This document shows, piece after piece, positions 33,808-45,248 of a DNA stretch of 64,000 bases (positions are counted from its first letter, which is position 1; every line of letters starts with the position of its first letter). Under the pieces are notes generated by a model. That model was not told the DNA's origin. It saw only the letters and a program-made list of their open reading frames with translations, and did no database searches. This DNA is from Cryptomeria japonica. Taxonomy: Eukaryota; Streptophyta; Pinopsida; Cupressales; Cupressaceae. The position numbers and the translations under genes are program-made. The stretch covers positions 203,652,191 to 203,716,190 of the forward strand of contig NC_081408.1 of assembly GCF_030272615.1 (NCBI RefSeq). The letters run 5' to 3'.

Positions 33808-35253
33808 TGATGAATAATGATGAATAGTAAATTCTCAATAGATACTGAGAGGGGGGGTGAATCAGTATAGACAAAAGCTTCTTCAACAACTTAAACAACA
33901 AAGACTTCACAAACTGGTAAACAACATCACCGATCTAAATCAGGGCACTATCGGTAAAACATAGTGAGACTGTGAAAGACATAAATCGGTAACACATAGA
34001 TATTCACAAAACCTAATATCTGATTTCCACTTCACCCATATGCTTAAACAAGTAATACATCATTAGAAATATAATGACCACTAGGTCTGCATGCTTTACC
34101 ACTTAACATGAAACACTAAGACATCACATGAAAAAGCATCACACATGACACACTAATTTTTCACATGGAAACCCAATTTGGAAAAACCATGGTGGGGATG
34201 AATACCAACAAGTTGTTCTTGAACTCTTCTAAAGTCCGCTCTATTAGGAGCCTAGTCTGGTTAATGACTTTACAATAGGTTCTGCTAGGAATCGATCTTG
34301 CTAGGGATCACCCGATTAAGGGATGGATAAATACTCGATTAAAGGTTAGAACCCTGTTAAAGGATTTACAGAAAGCCTATTAAAGCTACCTAGTAAAGGG
34401 ATTTTCAACTTTTGAAATGGTTAGAAGTCAACAGGTAATATATTGATATGATAACAACACTTAATGCCAAGGCAGATCCACTTTAGTTCCTTCACATCTG
34501 CAATCACACTCTGCAGATCTCTACTCACTGCACCAGTCTGGCAATAATCAAGTGTCTCTTTACTTGGATACACACATAGAATTTTTCAACTTCATAATGC
34601 AAATCATCATCAACCTTATAGACAACAATTAGGTCAATAGCTAAAACCTAAAACCCTAAGCATCTAGGTTAACAATACAGTCGGTCCAATCCTAACCGTG
34701 TAATCACATTGCATAGAGTAAAACAATCTTGAACAAATCTCAAGACATTCTCTATCATTTGGTCTTTGTCACTTCTGGAATCAGATAACCCATCACACGC
34801 TCTCCACCATGTACAAAGTCACACATTCTCGAGGTAGATAGGATCAATCTTCTTCATGCAAGATCCTCAAGAAAATTCTTCATGCGCACAAGGCTGACGT
34901 GGAAACATGATCTTATCTTTATTTTAATGCTAACTCATCACAAAATGTCATCGATCGAATCACATAGACTTGAGATGCATCAACCAGAAACCCTGAAGCT
35001 AAGACTACCAACTAGTAGTCATATCAAATGAAACCCTGATACAGACTTTGCATATACCGGTTAACATTCTAGCATACCGGTTCACCTTTTCACATATACC
35101 GGTTCACATCATCATACCAATTCACTTCATAACATCATACTAGATCTCTTGCTAGTTTTCTTTCATCAATATACCAATTCATACTTTAGCATATTGACAT
35201 CAATGACAACATACAATATCATCATGTCATCAAACTCTGCACATATGCCAACA
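33808..35253 (-). repeat. 3' LTR of copia F
   Basis: In plus orientation it starts TGATGAATAATG and ends GCCAACA, so on its own strand it reads TGTTGGC to TCATCA. It has the hairpin at 33842-33868, the reverse complement of the U3 dyad at 35194-35209 and the GGAAAAACCATGG box at about 34179. It lacks 55 bp present in the other LTR, with the break at CCCTGTTAAA (34352-34361). Confidence 0.95.
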
Positions 35254-35519
35254 ATCTCCCCTTTGGCATTGATGGCAATATACAAAGATATCTCTCCACT
35301 TCACATCTTCTCCCCCACTCTCTTCCATATTACATCTTCAAAACTACAAATATCTTCTCTGCTTCACATCTTCTCCCCCTTTGACAACAATGCCAAAGTG
35401 GAGGCACAAGCATCCATGATCTTCTATACTGCTCCCCCTAAGGAGTAGCATCCTTCAACACATCAATCCTGAAAAAAGATTAGACAGTGCAATACCTGAC
35501 TGATGTGGAGCACATACCT
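35254..35519 (-). promoter_or_regulatory. Repeated purine tracts before the F 3' LTR
   Basis: On the plus strand these appear as C/T tracts at 35254-35268 (next to the LTR), 35308-35320, 35370-35382 and 35430-35442, each with a TCTCCCC or CTCCCCC core. This is the same four-tract arrangement as in C and E, in opposite orientation. Confidence 0.75.
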
Positions 35520-36168
35520 TTAGTTCACCTCTTGAAGCAGAAACACCCCTAATTCACCTCTTAAATAGGTAAATGTAGCCTTCGGTAGAGGCTTGGTGAA
35601 TATATATACTAACTGCTCCTTACTCAAAACATGTCCAGATACAAACTCTTTGTTTTGAAATTTCTCCCTCAAGAAATGATAGTTGAGCTCAAAGTGCTTG
35701 GTTCTAGCATGCAATACCGAATTTTTGGAAATTGTTGTCACAAAATATACTCTTTGGTTCAGATATAGGGACTTTGAAACCACTTAATACATGCTTCATC
35801 CAAATTGTCTAAGTATAATTCATAAATCCTACTACATATTCTACTTTTGCTATAGACTGAGAGATACAACTCTGCTTCTTACTCATCGATGAGACTAGTC
35901 TACCACTAAGGAAGAATGCACCACTGGTTGTTCTCTTTCAGTCGTCCACATTACCAGCCCAATCAACATCGGTAAACACTTTGAGATTGAAATATTTACT
36001 GTATGCATACCACAATCCATAATCTATAGTTCCCTTAAGATATCTTAGAATCTGCTTGACTACTACCAAGTGGGATTCTCTTGAGGTTTTCTGAAAATGT
36101 GCAGCAATGCCCACTGCATGTGCTATGTCTGGTCTGTTGTGTACTATATAGTGCAACTTACCAGTCAT
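35520..36168 (-). pseudogene. Copia F RNase H (broken)
   Basis: The minus-strand open stretch 36168-35938 carries the end of the reverse transcriptase (HYIVHNRPDIAHAVGIAAHF, ILRYLKGT) and the RNase H start (FTDVDWAGNVDD). After stops and a frame change it continues at 35783-35520 with VLHARTKHFELNYHFLREK and QLVYIFTKPLPKATFTYL, the normal C-terminus. At least two frame changes separate the parts. Confidence 0.87.
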
Positions 36169-36232
36169 GGGCTAGTAATATTTCTCATCCACCAATGCTG
36201 AGTCATCTCTTTTGACAGCTTACAACCAGTCA

Positions 36233-37186
36233 TCATCGGTGTACCAACCGGTTTTCTTCCATGCCAAAGTTCTTCAACACCTCTTTGACATACTTGGACT
36301 GAGTGATAAAGATACCATATTTCATTTGTTGAATATATAGTCCAATGAATAACTTAATATCTCTAATTAGTGACATCTCAAATTCCTTCTTCATCTCATC
36401 TGCAAATTCATGACTCATCTTGTCATCTCCACCAAAAATAATGTTATCAACAAACACTTCACACATCAGAATTTGATCTCCTTCTGACTTCAAATAGATA
36501 TTTCTATCTTCACTTGTTATTTCAAATACAATCTTCATAAGATGGGAATGTAAATGTTCATACCATTCTCTAGGTGTTTGCTTCAATCCATACAAGGCTT
36601 TATGTAGCCTGCACACCATATCACTGTCTTTTGATAGGGCAAACCCATCTAGTTGCTCTATATACACTTCCTCTTCAAGTATTCCATTTAGGAATGCAGA
36701 TTCCTCTTGTTTTTCATCTTCATCTTCATCTTCATCTACATCAGCAGCTACTAGTGTGGAAGCATTGTTACTTGTACTTGGTTGATTTGTAACCACTTCC
36801 CAGAAGGTTACAACTGGTTCATCTACTTCTCGCTCACTATCGGTTTCCTCAGATTTCTTAGAGGTTTCATCAACTCTGACATTGATACTTTCAACAATTC
36901 TCTGAGTCGTATTGTTAAAACACTTAAGATCTTTTCTCTTGGTGGAATACCCTAGGAATATTCCCTCATCACATTTTGCATCAAACTTGCTCTGTTGTTC
37001 ACTCCTCTTGATATAACATTTTCTATGAAACACTCTAAAGTAGCTTACCACTAGAGTTTTACTAGTCCAATACTCATAAGGAGTTTTATCCTTACCTTTC
37101 TTGATGAGTACCTGGTTCATAGTGTAGACTGCAGTGCTCACTACTTCTCTCCAATAAGTATGAGCAACCTTCCCTTGAATCAACAT
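36233..37186 (-). pseudogene. Copia F integrase C-terminus fused in frame to reverse transcriptase
   Basis: This is one 317-codon open frame on the minus strand. It starts inside the integrase core (AHTYWREVVSTAVYTMNQ), passes FDAKCDEGIFLGYSTKR and an acidic run of DE repeats, and then jumps directly to SAFLNGILEEEVYIEQ in the middle of the reverse transcriptase. The fingers region with its first catalytic Asp is missing, so a large in-frame deletion is inferred near 36700. The second catalytic motif reads FVDN instead of FVDD. The enzyme is therefore dead twice over, although the frame is open. Confidence 0.9.
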
Positions 37187-37760
37187 TGTTCTGGCTACTT
37201 CAACTACACTCCAGTTGTTCCTTTCTGCTAGGCCATTCTACTATGGAGTGTGGGGGGTAGACATTTTCCTCTTGATGCCATTCTCTTCACCATACTTATT
37301 GAACTCTCTAGAGGTGAACTCACCTCCTTGATCAGTTCTAAGGCATTTTATCATTTTACCGCTTTCCTTTTCAACGAGTTCTCTGAAGGCTTTGAACTTT
37401 TCAAAACCTTCAAACTTGTCTTTCAAGAATGTGACCCACATCATTCTTGATCAAACATCAATAAGAATGATAAAGTATCTATCTCCCTAAACACTCCTAG
37501 TTTTAATAGAACCACATAAATCAGTATGCCCAAGATCAAGTAAATTATTTGCTATGAAAGATTTACCTTTGAAGGTTGAGGAAGACATTTTCCCCAGTTG
37601 ACATTCTCTGCACAAAGGATTCACTGGTTTGTTCAGCATAGGTGATCCTCTATCTTCCTTGATCTTACTAGCCTTCACAATGTTATCAAAATTAATATAG
37701 TAGAGTCTCCTATGTCATATCCAACTGTCATCAAACTTAGCCATTAGACATTGACTGATA
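37187..37760 (-). pseudogene. Copia F pre-integrase and integrase core (broken)
   Basis: Minus-strand blocks are CRECQLGKMSSSTFKGK, LGHTDLCGSIKTRS (first Asp), MMWVTFLKDKFEGFEKFKAF, CLRTDQGGEFTSREF (second Asp) and, after stops, NGLAERNN (Glu). The triad survives. The GDRYF block is separated by in-frame stops near 37485 and 37447. Confidence 0.88.
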
Positions 37761-39126
37761 TTTGTATTTAACTGAAATAGGTTACTTTTGGTCTGCATAC
37801 TAGTGGCCATCAGTTCACCATTTTTCCTTTGATTTTGCATACTCCATTTTTGAATTCCAGAGTGAGCCCTTTATCATTTAGCTGAGCAACACTCAAAAGG
37901 TTATGTCTGAGACCTTCTACCTAGTACACATTATCAGCATTGCTTTTTCCATTTAGAGAGATGGACCCTTTGCCTATTATCATACAAGGTGCATCATTAC
38001 CAAATCGGACTACACCTCAATCATACTCTTCTAGGGAAAGAAACTTTCTCTGGTCACCAGTCATGTGGTGAGAACAACCATTGTCAATAATGCACTTATT
38101 ATAATTATCAAAGCGGGAGACAAGAGCCTTCTTGTCTGACACATCTTCCTTAATGGCTACAAACACTATGTCTTCACTTTCTTCATCTTCTGATTCATCA
38201 TCAGTGACACCTTCATCTACTACAAGAAGACAGTTTCTCCTATTTCCTCCTTTGAACTTTTTGAACTTCTTCGGTTTGTCCTTATTATCACTATTGGGAT
38301 AGTTTACAGCAATGTGTCCTATCCTATTGCAAGAAAATAATTTCAAAGGGAGCTTACCTCTATATTTTCCAGTTCCCCTAGGAAGTCTCTTGGCAAGAAG
38401 AGCTTAAAGTTCCACCAAGATCTCCTCATCATCCATATCTCTTCTTTTTCTTAGTTCACAATTGGTACTGGCTTCTTTACCTTTTCTAGATAGTGCACCA
38501 GATGCTTTAAAGGCCGAATCAGTCTTTAGAACACTGCCATCATAACTATTTAGCTCATATGCAGTCAACTTAGAAATGATAGAATCAAGGGACACCTTTG
38601 TCTTGTCAATAGATCTCAACTCCTGAATAGCAGCAACTCTTATTGCATAGACTGGTAATAAGGTTCTCAAAACTTTTTTAACAATGGTGGAATCATCCAT
38701 TGTACCTCCTGCACTCTTGATGTCTCCAACAAAATTTTTAATCCTTATCCCATATTGTTGAATGGTCTCTCCTTCAATCATCCACATGTCTTCAAACTTT
38801 CCTCTAAGGATTTCTTCCTTAGCTTGCTTTACATGCTCATCACTGCCATAGATAGACTCCAGAGTATCTCATACATCCTTGGGATTATCTTTTTCTTGAA
38901 CATCTATAAAGTCAACATCAGATAGACTATTGATAAGAGCTTCCATGACTTGCCCATTCTCCTGAATTTCTCTTCTTTGATCATCGGTGAGAGTACCGGT
39001 AGGGACAACATAAGTATTCTCAACATAGCTCCAGTGTGGAGCACCCATGCTTTTAATGTAAATCATCATTCTGTCATTTCATATCTTAAAGTTATCTCTG
39101 TTGAACTTAGGAACTTCCCTCTTCAT
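37761..39126 (-). pseudogene. Copia F gag and protease (broken)
   Basis: The ATG at 39126 begins MKREVPKFNRDNFKI, followed by a TGA. The same frame then carries SMGAPHWSYVENTYVVPTG, LDSIISKLTAYELNSYDG and the knuckle region FSCNRIGHIAVNYPN at about 38300-38340. In the knuckle the first Cys is Leu and the last is Tyr, so only two of the four ligands remain. The protease block is CIIDNGCSHHMTGD (about 38060-38100), with an Asp-Asn-Gly triplet. Three stops interrupt an otherwise constant frame. The gag differs more from C, D and E than the latter differ from each other. Confidence 0.88.
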
Positions 39127-39186
39127 CATTAGAATAAGATATTTTCCTCAAGCGGTTAAGCTTATAACATAGAGGACCTGGAGGAT

Positions 39187-39199
39187 GCTCTGATACCAA
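39187..39199 (-). other. Primer-binding site of copia F
   Basis: On the plus strand GCTCTGATACCAA lies directly left of the LTR start at 39201. Its reverse complement is TTGGTATCAGAGC, the tRNA-Met type site, which fixes the orientation of F as minus. Confidence 0.95.
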
Positions 39200-39200
39200 T

Positions 39201-40708
39201 TGATGAATAATGATGAACAGTAAATGCTCAACAGATACTGAGAGGAGGGGGTGAATCAGTATAGACAAAAACTTCTTCAACAACTTAAACAACAAAGACT
39301 TCACAAATTGGTAAACAACATCACTGATGTAAATCAAGGCACTGCCTGTAAAACACAGTGAGGCTATGAAAGACATAAACCAGTAACACTTGAATCTTCA
39401 CAAAACCTAATATCTCATTTCCACATCACCCATATGCTTAAACAAGTAATACATCATCAGAAATATAATGACCATTGGGTGAGCATGCTTTACCACTTAA
39501 CAGAAAACACTAAGACATCACATGAAAAAGTATCACACATGACACACTGATTTTTCAAGTGGAAACCCAATTGGGAAAAACCACAGTGGGGATGAATACC
39601 CACAAGTTGTTCTTGAACTCTTCTGAAGTCCGCTCTGTTAGGAGCCTAGTCTAGTTAAGGACTTTATAATAGGTTCTGCTAGGAACCAATCCTGCTAGGG
39701 ATCACTCAGTTAAGGGATGGCTAAATACCCAGTTAAAGGTTAGAACCCTGTTAAACATTACCTCGCAAGAGGATTTGAAGAAGTCAATTATTTTGAGTCA
39801 CCCTGCTAAAGGATTTATAGAAAGCCTGTTAAAGCTACCTGGTAAAGGGATTTTCAACTACTGAAATGGTTAGAAGTCAGCAGGTAATACACTGATCTGA
39901 TAACAACATTTAATGCCAAGGTAGATTCACTTTAGTTCCTTCACATCTACAATCACACTCTACAAATCTCAACTCACTACACCGGTCTGGCAAGAATCAA
40001 GTATCTCTTTACTTGGATACACACATAACATTTGCTGACAACTTCACAATGCAAATCATCATCGACCTTATAGACAACAATTAGGTCAGTAGTTAAAACC
40101 TAAAACCCTAAGCATCTAGGTTAACAGTACAATCGGTCCAATCTTGACTGTTTAATCACATTGCATAGAGTAAAATAATCTTGAACAAATCTCAAGATGT
40201 TCTCTATCATTCGTTCTTTGCCGCTTCTGGAAGCTGATAACCCATCACGCGCTCTCCACTATTTATAGAGACTTCGCACTTTCCCGAGGTAGATAGGATC
40301 AATCTTCTTCATACAAGATCCTCAAGAAAATTCTTCACGCGCACAAGGATGATGTGGCAACATGATCTGATCTTTATTTTGATGCTAACTCATCACAAAA
40401 TGTCATGGGTTGAATTACATATACTTGAAATGCATCAACCAGAAACCCTGAAGCTAAGACTACCAGTAGGTAGTCGTATCAAATGAAACCCCGATACAAA
40501 CATTGCATATACCAGTTTATATTCCAACATACCAGTTCACCTTTTCACATATACCGGTTCACATCATCATATCGGTTCACTTCATACCATCATACCGGTT
40601 CTCTTGCCATTTTTCTTTCATCAATATACTAGTTCATACTTCAACATATTGACATCAATGACAACATACAATATCATCAAGTCATCAAACTCTACACATA
40701 TGCCAACA
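39201..40708 (-). repeat. 5' LTR of copia F
   Basis: It is 1508 bp, aligned along its length with 33808-35253. It keeps the 55-bp stretch between CCCTGTTAAA (39746-39755) and CCCTGCTAAA (39801-39810). Its hairpin lies at 39235-39262. The element strand ends TCATCA next to the primer-binding site. Confidence 0.95.
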
Positions 40709-40713
40709 AGGTG

Positions 40714-41370
40714 AAACTAGTAAGACCCCTTATGAACTATGGTTTGGACATACACCTATTGTTAAGTATTTCAGAATTTTTGGAAGTAAATTCTATATCA
40801 AAAGAGATGATTCAATTGGAAAGTTTGATCTGAGATGTGATGAAGGGATATTTCTTGGTTATTCAATTTAGAACAAATCATATAGATTCTATAACAAAAG
40901 ATTGCTGAAAATTGTGGAAAGTGATAATGTGAAAGTGGATAAATAGTATAGAAATCATTCTATATTATATGATAGGGAACCGACAATAGAAATGATCATA
41001 ACCAAACCAAAAATGCCTCAACTGGTATAGGAAATTGAAATAGTTACACCGACACAATCAAAAAATTCAACTGTGACTGATGATCAGAGTGGTGAACATG
41101 AAGTTCAAAAGACTGCAAGGTATGTAAGACTAAATCATTCTGGAGATCAAATTATTGGAGATAGGAACAAGGGAGTAATGACAAGAAGAAAATTGGCAAA
41201 TGAAGAGGTATGTCTTATTTCTCAAGTTGAACCAGCAACTGTTATTGAATATTGTAAGGATAAACATTGGTTAAAGGCTATGGAAGATGAATTAGGTCAA
41301 ATAGAGAAGAATGAAACTTGGTCTTTAGTTTCTCAGCCTAAAAATAACAATGTTATTGGAACAAAGCTAG
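40714..41370 (+). pseudogene. Copia E integrase C-terminus and linker after F
   Basis: The E frame resumes with SKTPYELWFGHTPIVKYF, FDLRCDEGIFLGYS and, after several stops, the linker to the reverse transcriptase (TARYVRLNHSGDQIIGD, EVCLISQVEPATVIEYC). The continuation of NRVHIKG at 33807 into GETSKTPYE is exactly what the relatives C and D have without interruption. Confidence 0.92.
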
Positions 41371-42000
41371 ATTGGTTTGTAAAGGATATTCTCAAATGGA
41401 AGGAATTTACTATGGTGAGATATTTGCACTTGTAGCTAGAATTGAAGCTGTTAGACTATTTCTTGCCTATGTAACTTATAAGAACTATAAGGTTTATCAA
41501 ATAGATGTCAAATGTGCATTTTTGAATGGTGAGCTTGAGGAAGAAGTTTACAATGAGCAACCTAATGGATTTACACTGACAGATGGCAAAGACATGGTTT
41601 GCAGATTGAAGAAAGCTTTATATGGTTTGAAACAGGCTCCTAGAGCTTGGTATGCAAGGTTGGATAAATATCTTTTGAAGCTTGGTTTTACTAAAGGAAG
41701 TACTGATAGTAATCTATATTATAAGATCACTGATAATGATATTTTGATTATTGAAGTCTTTGTTGATGATCATTTTTGGAGGAGAAGATAAATTGTGCAT
41801 GGAATTTTCTAACAACATGAAAAATCAATTTGAAATGTCCATGATTGGTGAGATGAATTTTTTCTTAGGTTTACGAATTACTCAAACTTAAAAAGGCATT
41901 TTTATCTATCAAACTAAGTATCTGAGGGAATTGTTGAAAATTTTTGGTATGGATAAGTCCGAACCAGTAAGTACACCTATGGCTACATGTGAGAAATTAT
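41371..42000 (+). pseudogene. Copia E reverse transcriptase (deletion and frameshift)
   Basis: Blocks present are SLVSQPKNNNVIGTK, then directly RLVCKGYSQMEGIYYG. About 17 residues normally lying between these two blocks are missing, and the junction near 41368 also changes frame. The rest runs MDVKCAFLNG-like (IDVKCAFLNGELEEEV), LYGLKQAPRAWYARLDKYL and FVDD at 41759-41770. Immediately after FVDD two bases are missing and the frame shifts again. The catalytic motif itself is intact. Confidence 0.88.
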
Positions 42001-42710
42001 CTATCAAGGATACTTCTTCACCGGTAAATTCGACAAGGTATAAATCTATGATTGGTGGTTTTTTATATCTTACTCAGACTATACCTAATATTATGAATGC
42101 AAAAAGTATTGTTTCAAGATATCAAAGTAATCCTAAAGAAAATCATGAATGTGCAGTAAAGAGGATATTCCGATATTTACAAGGAACAACAAAATATGGC
42201 TTATCGTATTCCAGAAATGATGATTTCATTTTATGTGCATATACTGACTCAGATTGGGTAGGTGATACTCATGACATGAAAAGCACTTCTGGTGGAGCTT
42301 TCTTTCTTGGAAAGAAATTCATTTCATGGATAAGCAAAAAATAGTCATGCATTTCTTTATCTACTTCAAAAGTTGAGTATGTTGTATCAACAACTAATTG
42401 CACTCAAGTTTTGTGGATGAAGCAAACGTTGAAAGATATCAGGGTAAATTGTAATGAACCTGTAGTTATCTACTGTGATAACTCTACAGCTATTGACATG
42501 TCCAAGAATCCAGTATTTAACTCTAAGACTAAGTATATTTAAATAAAGTATAACTTTTTGAAAGACAAGGTAGAAGCAAAGAAAGTCAAATTGGTTTATG
42601 TGAACACTAAAGAATAGATTGCAGACATATTCACTAAACTGCTATTTAAGGAATCATTTGAATACTTGAGAGATGGGTTAGGGGTTTCTGCCCCTCTGGC
42701 AAAGATTTGA
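42001..42710 (+). pseudogene. Copia E RNase H (broken)
   Basis: The open stretch 41931-42344 covers the end of the reverse transcriptase (SPVNSTRYKSMIGGFLYLTQ) and RNase H (LCAYTDSDWVGDTHDMKSTS). After TAG, blocks YCDNSTAIDMSKNPVFNSKT, IKYNFLKDKVEAKKVKLVYV and IADIFTKLLFKESFEYL lead to the natural end, TGA at 42708. Three stops interrupt the last part. Confidence 0.88.
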
Positions 42711-43076
42711 TTGATGAAGTTTTTCATCAGTCTGGTATGCATTATCAGGAACATTATCCATTCTAGAATTGATGAATGGTGCTACTACTAAAGCGGAGTA
42801 GTCAGCTTTGAGATTTAGAGCTTTATATCATTGCTTCGATATTTTTGTCACGTTTCTAGCTTTGATGTCAAAGGGGGAGTGATATTAATGTGAAAATAAA
42901 AGAAATGTTGTATACATTAGGGAGAGAGATTTGTTCAGAGCCTTATAGACATATCATTCATTGGGGGAGAGCTATTGATTATTGGTTGTCTTCCACAGGG
43001 GGAGACTTGTTTGGCATTTCTTGGTACTTAGATGTTTTTCACATCTAGTGTTTCCATCAATACCAAAGCAGGAGAT
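42711..43076 (+). promoter_or_regulatory. Repeated purine tracts before the E 3' LTR
   Basis: Tracts lie at about 42870-42880 (AAAGGGGGAGT), 42961-42971 (GGGGGAGAG), 42997-43004 (GGGGGAGA) and 43064-43076 (CAAAGCAGGAGAT, next to the LTR). The LTR-proximal tract has decayed while the internal ones are better preserved. Confidence 0.75.
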
Positions 43077-44339
43077 TGTTGGAACTATGGATATGTGTGG
43101 CATCGATGTTTTTTCATTGATGTCAACACTACTTGTTACTGGCAGACAGATTTATAGTGGCTGATATGGATGGTTACCGGTATAAGATCTAGTGTTACCG
43201 ACAAAAGAGATTATTTGGTTGACACTTTTGACATGTCTTGATAAGTTAAGTATATTGGATTTCATGTGTTATATGCTCCATAAGAATGTTTTGGTCAGTT
43301 GGTATTAGCTTGATAATTGGATGTTATCATTCACACTGGTAAACCCTTACCGACATTGGTTGAAGGCTTTACCGGTAGAGATTTCATTGAGGAATCATGA
43401 TAGGATGCACAATTGGTGTTGGTGCAGCTTCTTCAGGGATTTCAGGATGTTGAAGATGTTTATTGATTGTGCTTCACTTACTTGAAGACAATGCTTTGGC
43501 ATGGTGGACCTAGAATATGTCAAGTATCTATCTAGGTTATGGACCGGTATCATGGTAATGTGTACTCTACACATTACCTAGATAATTCAAGATGTTTTAT
43601 GGATTTTTTGTTGTTGTTTTCATTTCAAGACGACATGGCATATCATTGTAATAAGAAATTATGTAATGATATAATTGTAATATCTTAAGGTGGCTGACCT
43701 AACTGATTTTGGCCTTAGGGTTTGTATAAATAAGAGGTAGAAACTCTTTGTAGTATATCATGGTTATTGAAAAAGGTCATGGTCAAGGAATGTAATATGT
43801 GAATATTGTAATATCATTCAGGCAGAGGAGTTGATCGATCATTGGTGATCGGATTGGTTTCAGAAGAGGATTTAGTCCTTCGGCATTGAGCTTAACCGAG
43901 ATGGTAATCAGACATAGTTGATGCTATTTCCAGCAGTTCACTTTATTGGATTGTTGTCCATTTATCTTAAGAAGGTTGTAGCCTCTCTGTAGTCAGTGAG
44001 AATCTTTTGTAATGAGTACTGTCTAGGCAGTGTTCCTTCCTACAAGTGTAGCCCCCTCATTGTAACACATACTTTCTATAGAAGTATCATCTGACTGTGG
44101 GTAGGCTTTCCATTATGTTTTTTCCCTTTCCGGGTTTTCCACGTATAAATCATGGTGTTATGTGGTATGATTGCTTTGCATTTATTATCTAGTTAATTAT
44201 TGCTTACTGGTATTTATTCCTATCGACATCTGTTTGTAGTGGTACTTGATTTGTTTAAGGTTTTATTGTGGATTAAAAGTTATAATCTATTCACAAATGA
44301 TTCATCCCCCATCTCAGTTGTTCACCAGTTATCCTAACA
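43077..44339 (+). repeat. 3' LTR of copia E
   Basis: It is 1263 bp, TGTTGGAA to CTAACA, aligned throughout with 30356-31627. TATAAATA lies at 43725-43732 and the hairpin at 44293-44321 with one mismatch. The TSD TAAAT follows. Confidence 0.95.
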
Positions 44340-45248
44340 TAAATAGGTCAGAACCTCTTTTAGAAGTATACAAGATAAATCAAATGATTTTCTTGATATT
44401 ATTCATAAATTAATTTGTGTGGCATGCTAGAGTTAAAAGTTTTCAAGGTGATAGATATATCATGCTACTCATTGATGATTATTCTAGAATGATGTGGGTT
44501 ACTTTTCTAAAAGAAAAATATGAAGCATTTGAAAAGTTTAAAATATTTAAGGCTAAAGTGGAAACTGAGATAGGATTGAAGATCAAATGTTTCAAGTTAG
44601 ATCATGGTGGATAATTTACATCCGGTGAGTTTAATAAGTTTTGTGAGAAGCATGGTATAACAAGATAATTTTCTGCTCCCCAGACACCTTAGCCGGATGG
44701 AGTTGTGGAAAGGAAGAACAAAACTATCTTGGATGCTGCTAGAACAATGATGATGGAAGCTAGTCTACCTCACATCTATTGGATAGAAGTAGTGAGCATA
44801 GTGGTTGATACATTCAACAGAGTACATATCAAAGGAGAAACCGATAAGACACCTTATGAATTATGGTTTGGCAATACACCTATAGTTAAGTATTTCAGAA
44901 TTTTTGGTATTAAATCTTATATTAGGAGAGATGATATCATTGGGAAATTTTATCCTAGATGTGATAAAGGCATATTTCCTTATTATTTTGAATGAAATCA
45001 AATCATATAGATGTTATAACAAGAGATTGCAGAGAATTGTGAAGAGTGCTAATGTCAAAGTAGATGAGCTGAGCAGAAGTTAAATTAGAGTTTATGAGAA
45101 GGAACCAACAGCGGAAATGATTATATTTGAACTGGTAGCACCTTTACCAGAATAGAGTGTTGAACCAGTTACTTCGGTAGTATCATAGAATTCTATAGTA
45201 ACTAAAGAACAGGGAAGAGGAACATAAAGTCAGAAGACTCCTAGGTAT
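44340..45248 (+). pseudogene. Copia D integrase after E (broken)
   Basis: The D frame resumes with a degenerate stretch and then SFQGDRYIMLLIDDYSRMMW, FEKFKIFKAKVETEIGLKIK, KLDHGG (second Asp), a stop, GVVERKNKTILDAARTMM (Glu) and RRDDIIGKFYPRCDKGIF. The first catalytic Asp region (normally near LIHxDLCGP) reads IIHKLICVAC, so that Asp is lost. Several stops and one shift are present. Confidence 0.88.

Larger units (their letters stand above)
33808..40708 (-). mobile_element. Copia element F, minus strand, nested in E
   Basis: The LTRs are 33808-35253 (its 3' LTR) and 39201-40708 (its 5' LTR). The TSD AGGTG is perfect (33803-33807 and 40709-40713). Gag to RNase H read on the minus strand between 39126 and 35520. 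It is the last insertion in the LINE-D-E-F nest. The two LTRs nevertheless already differ at roughly one base in ten over their first 290 bases (my eye count), so even this insertion is old. The internal part is short, about 3.9 kb, because a large piece between integrase and reverse transcriptase is missing. Confidence 0.96.
30356..44339 (+). mobile_element. Sirevirus-like copia element E, nested in D, hosting F
   Basis: The LTRs are 30356-31627 and 43077-44339. A perfect TSD TAAAT is present at 30351-30355 and 44340-44344. D's integrase reading resumes right after the second copy. E's own integrase is interrupted at 33807 by element F and resumes at 40714. Without F, E is about 7.1 kb. Coding blocks are the closest relatives of D in this window. 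Confidence 0.96.
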
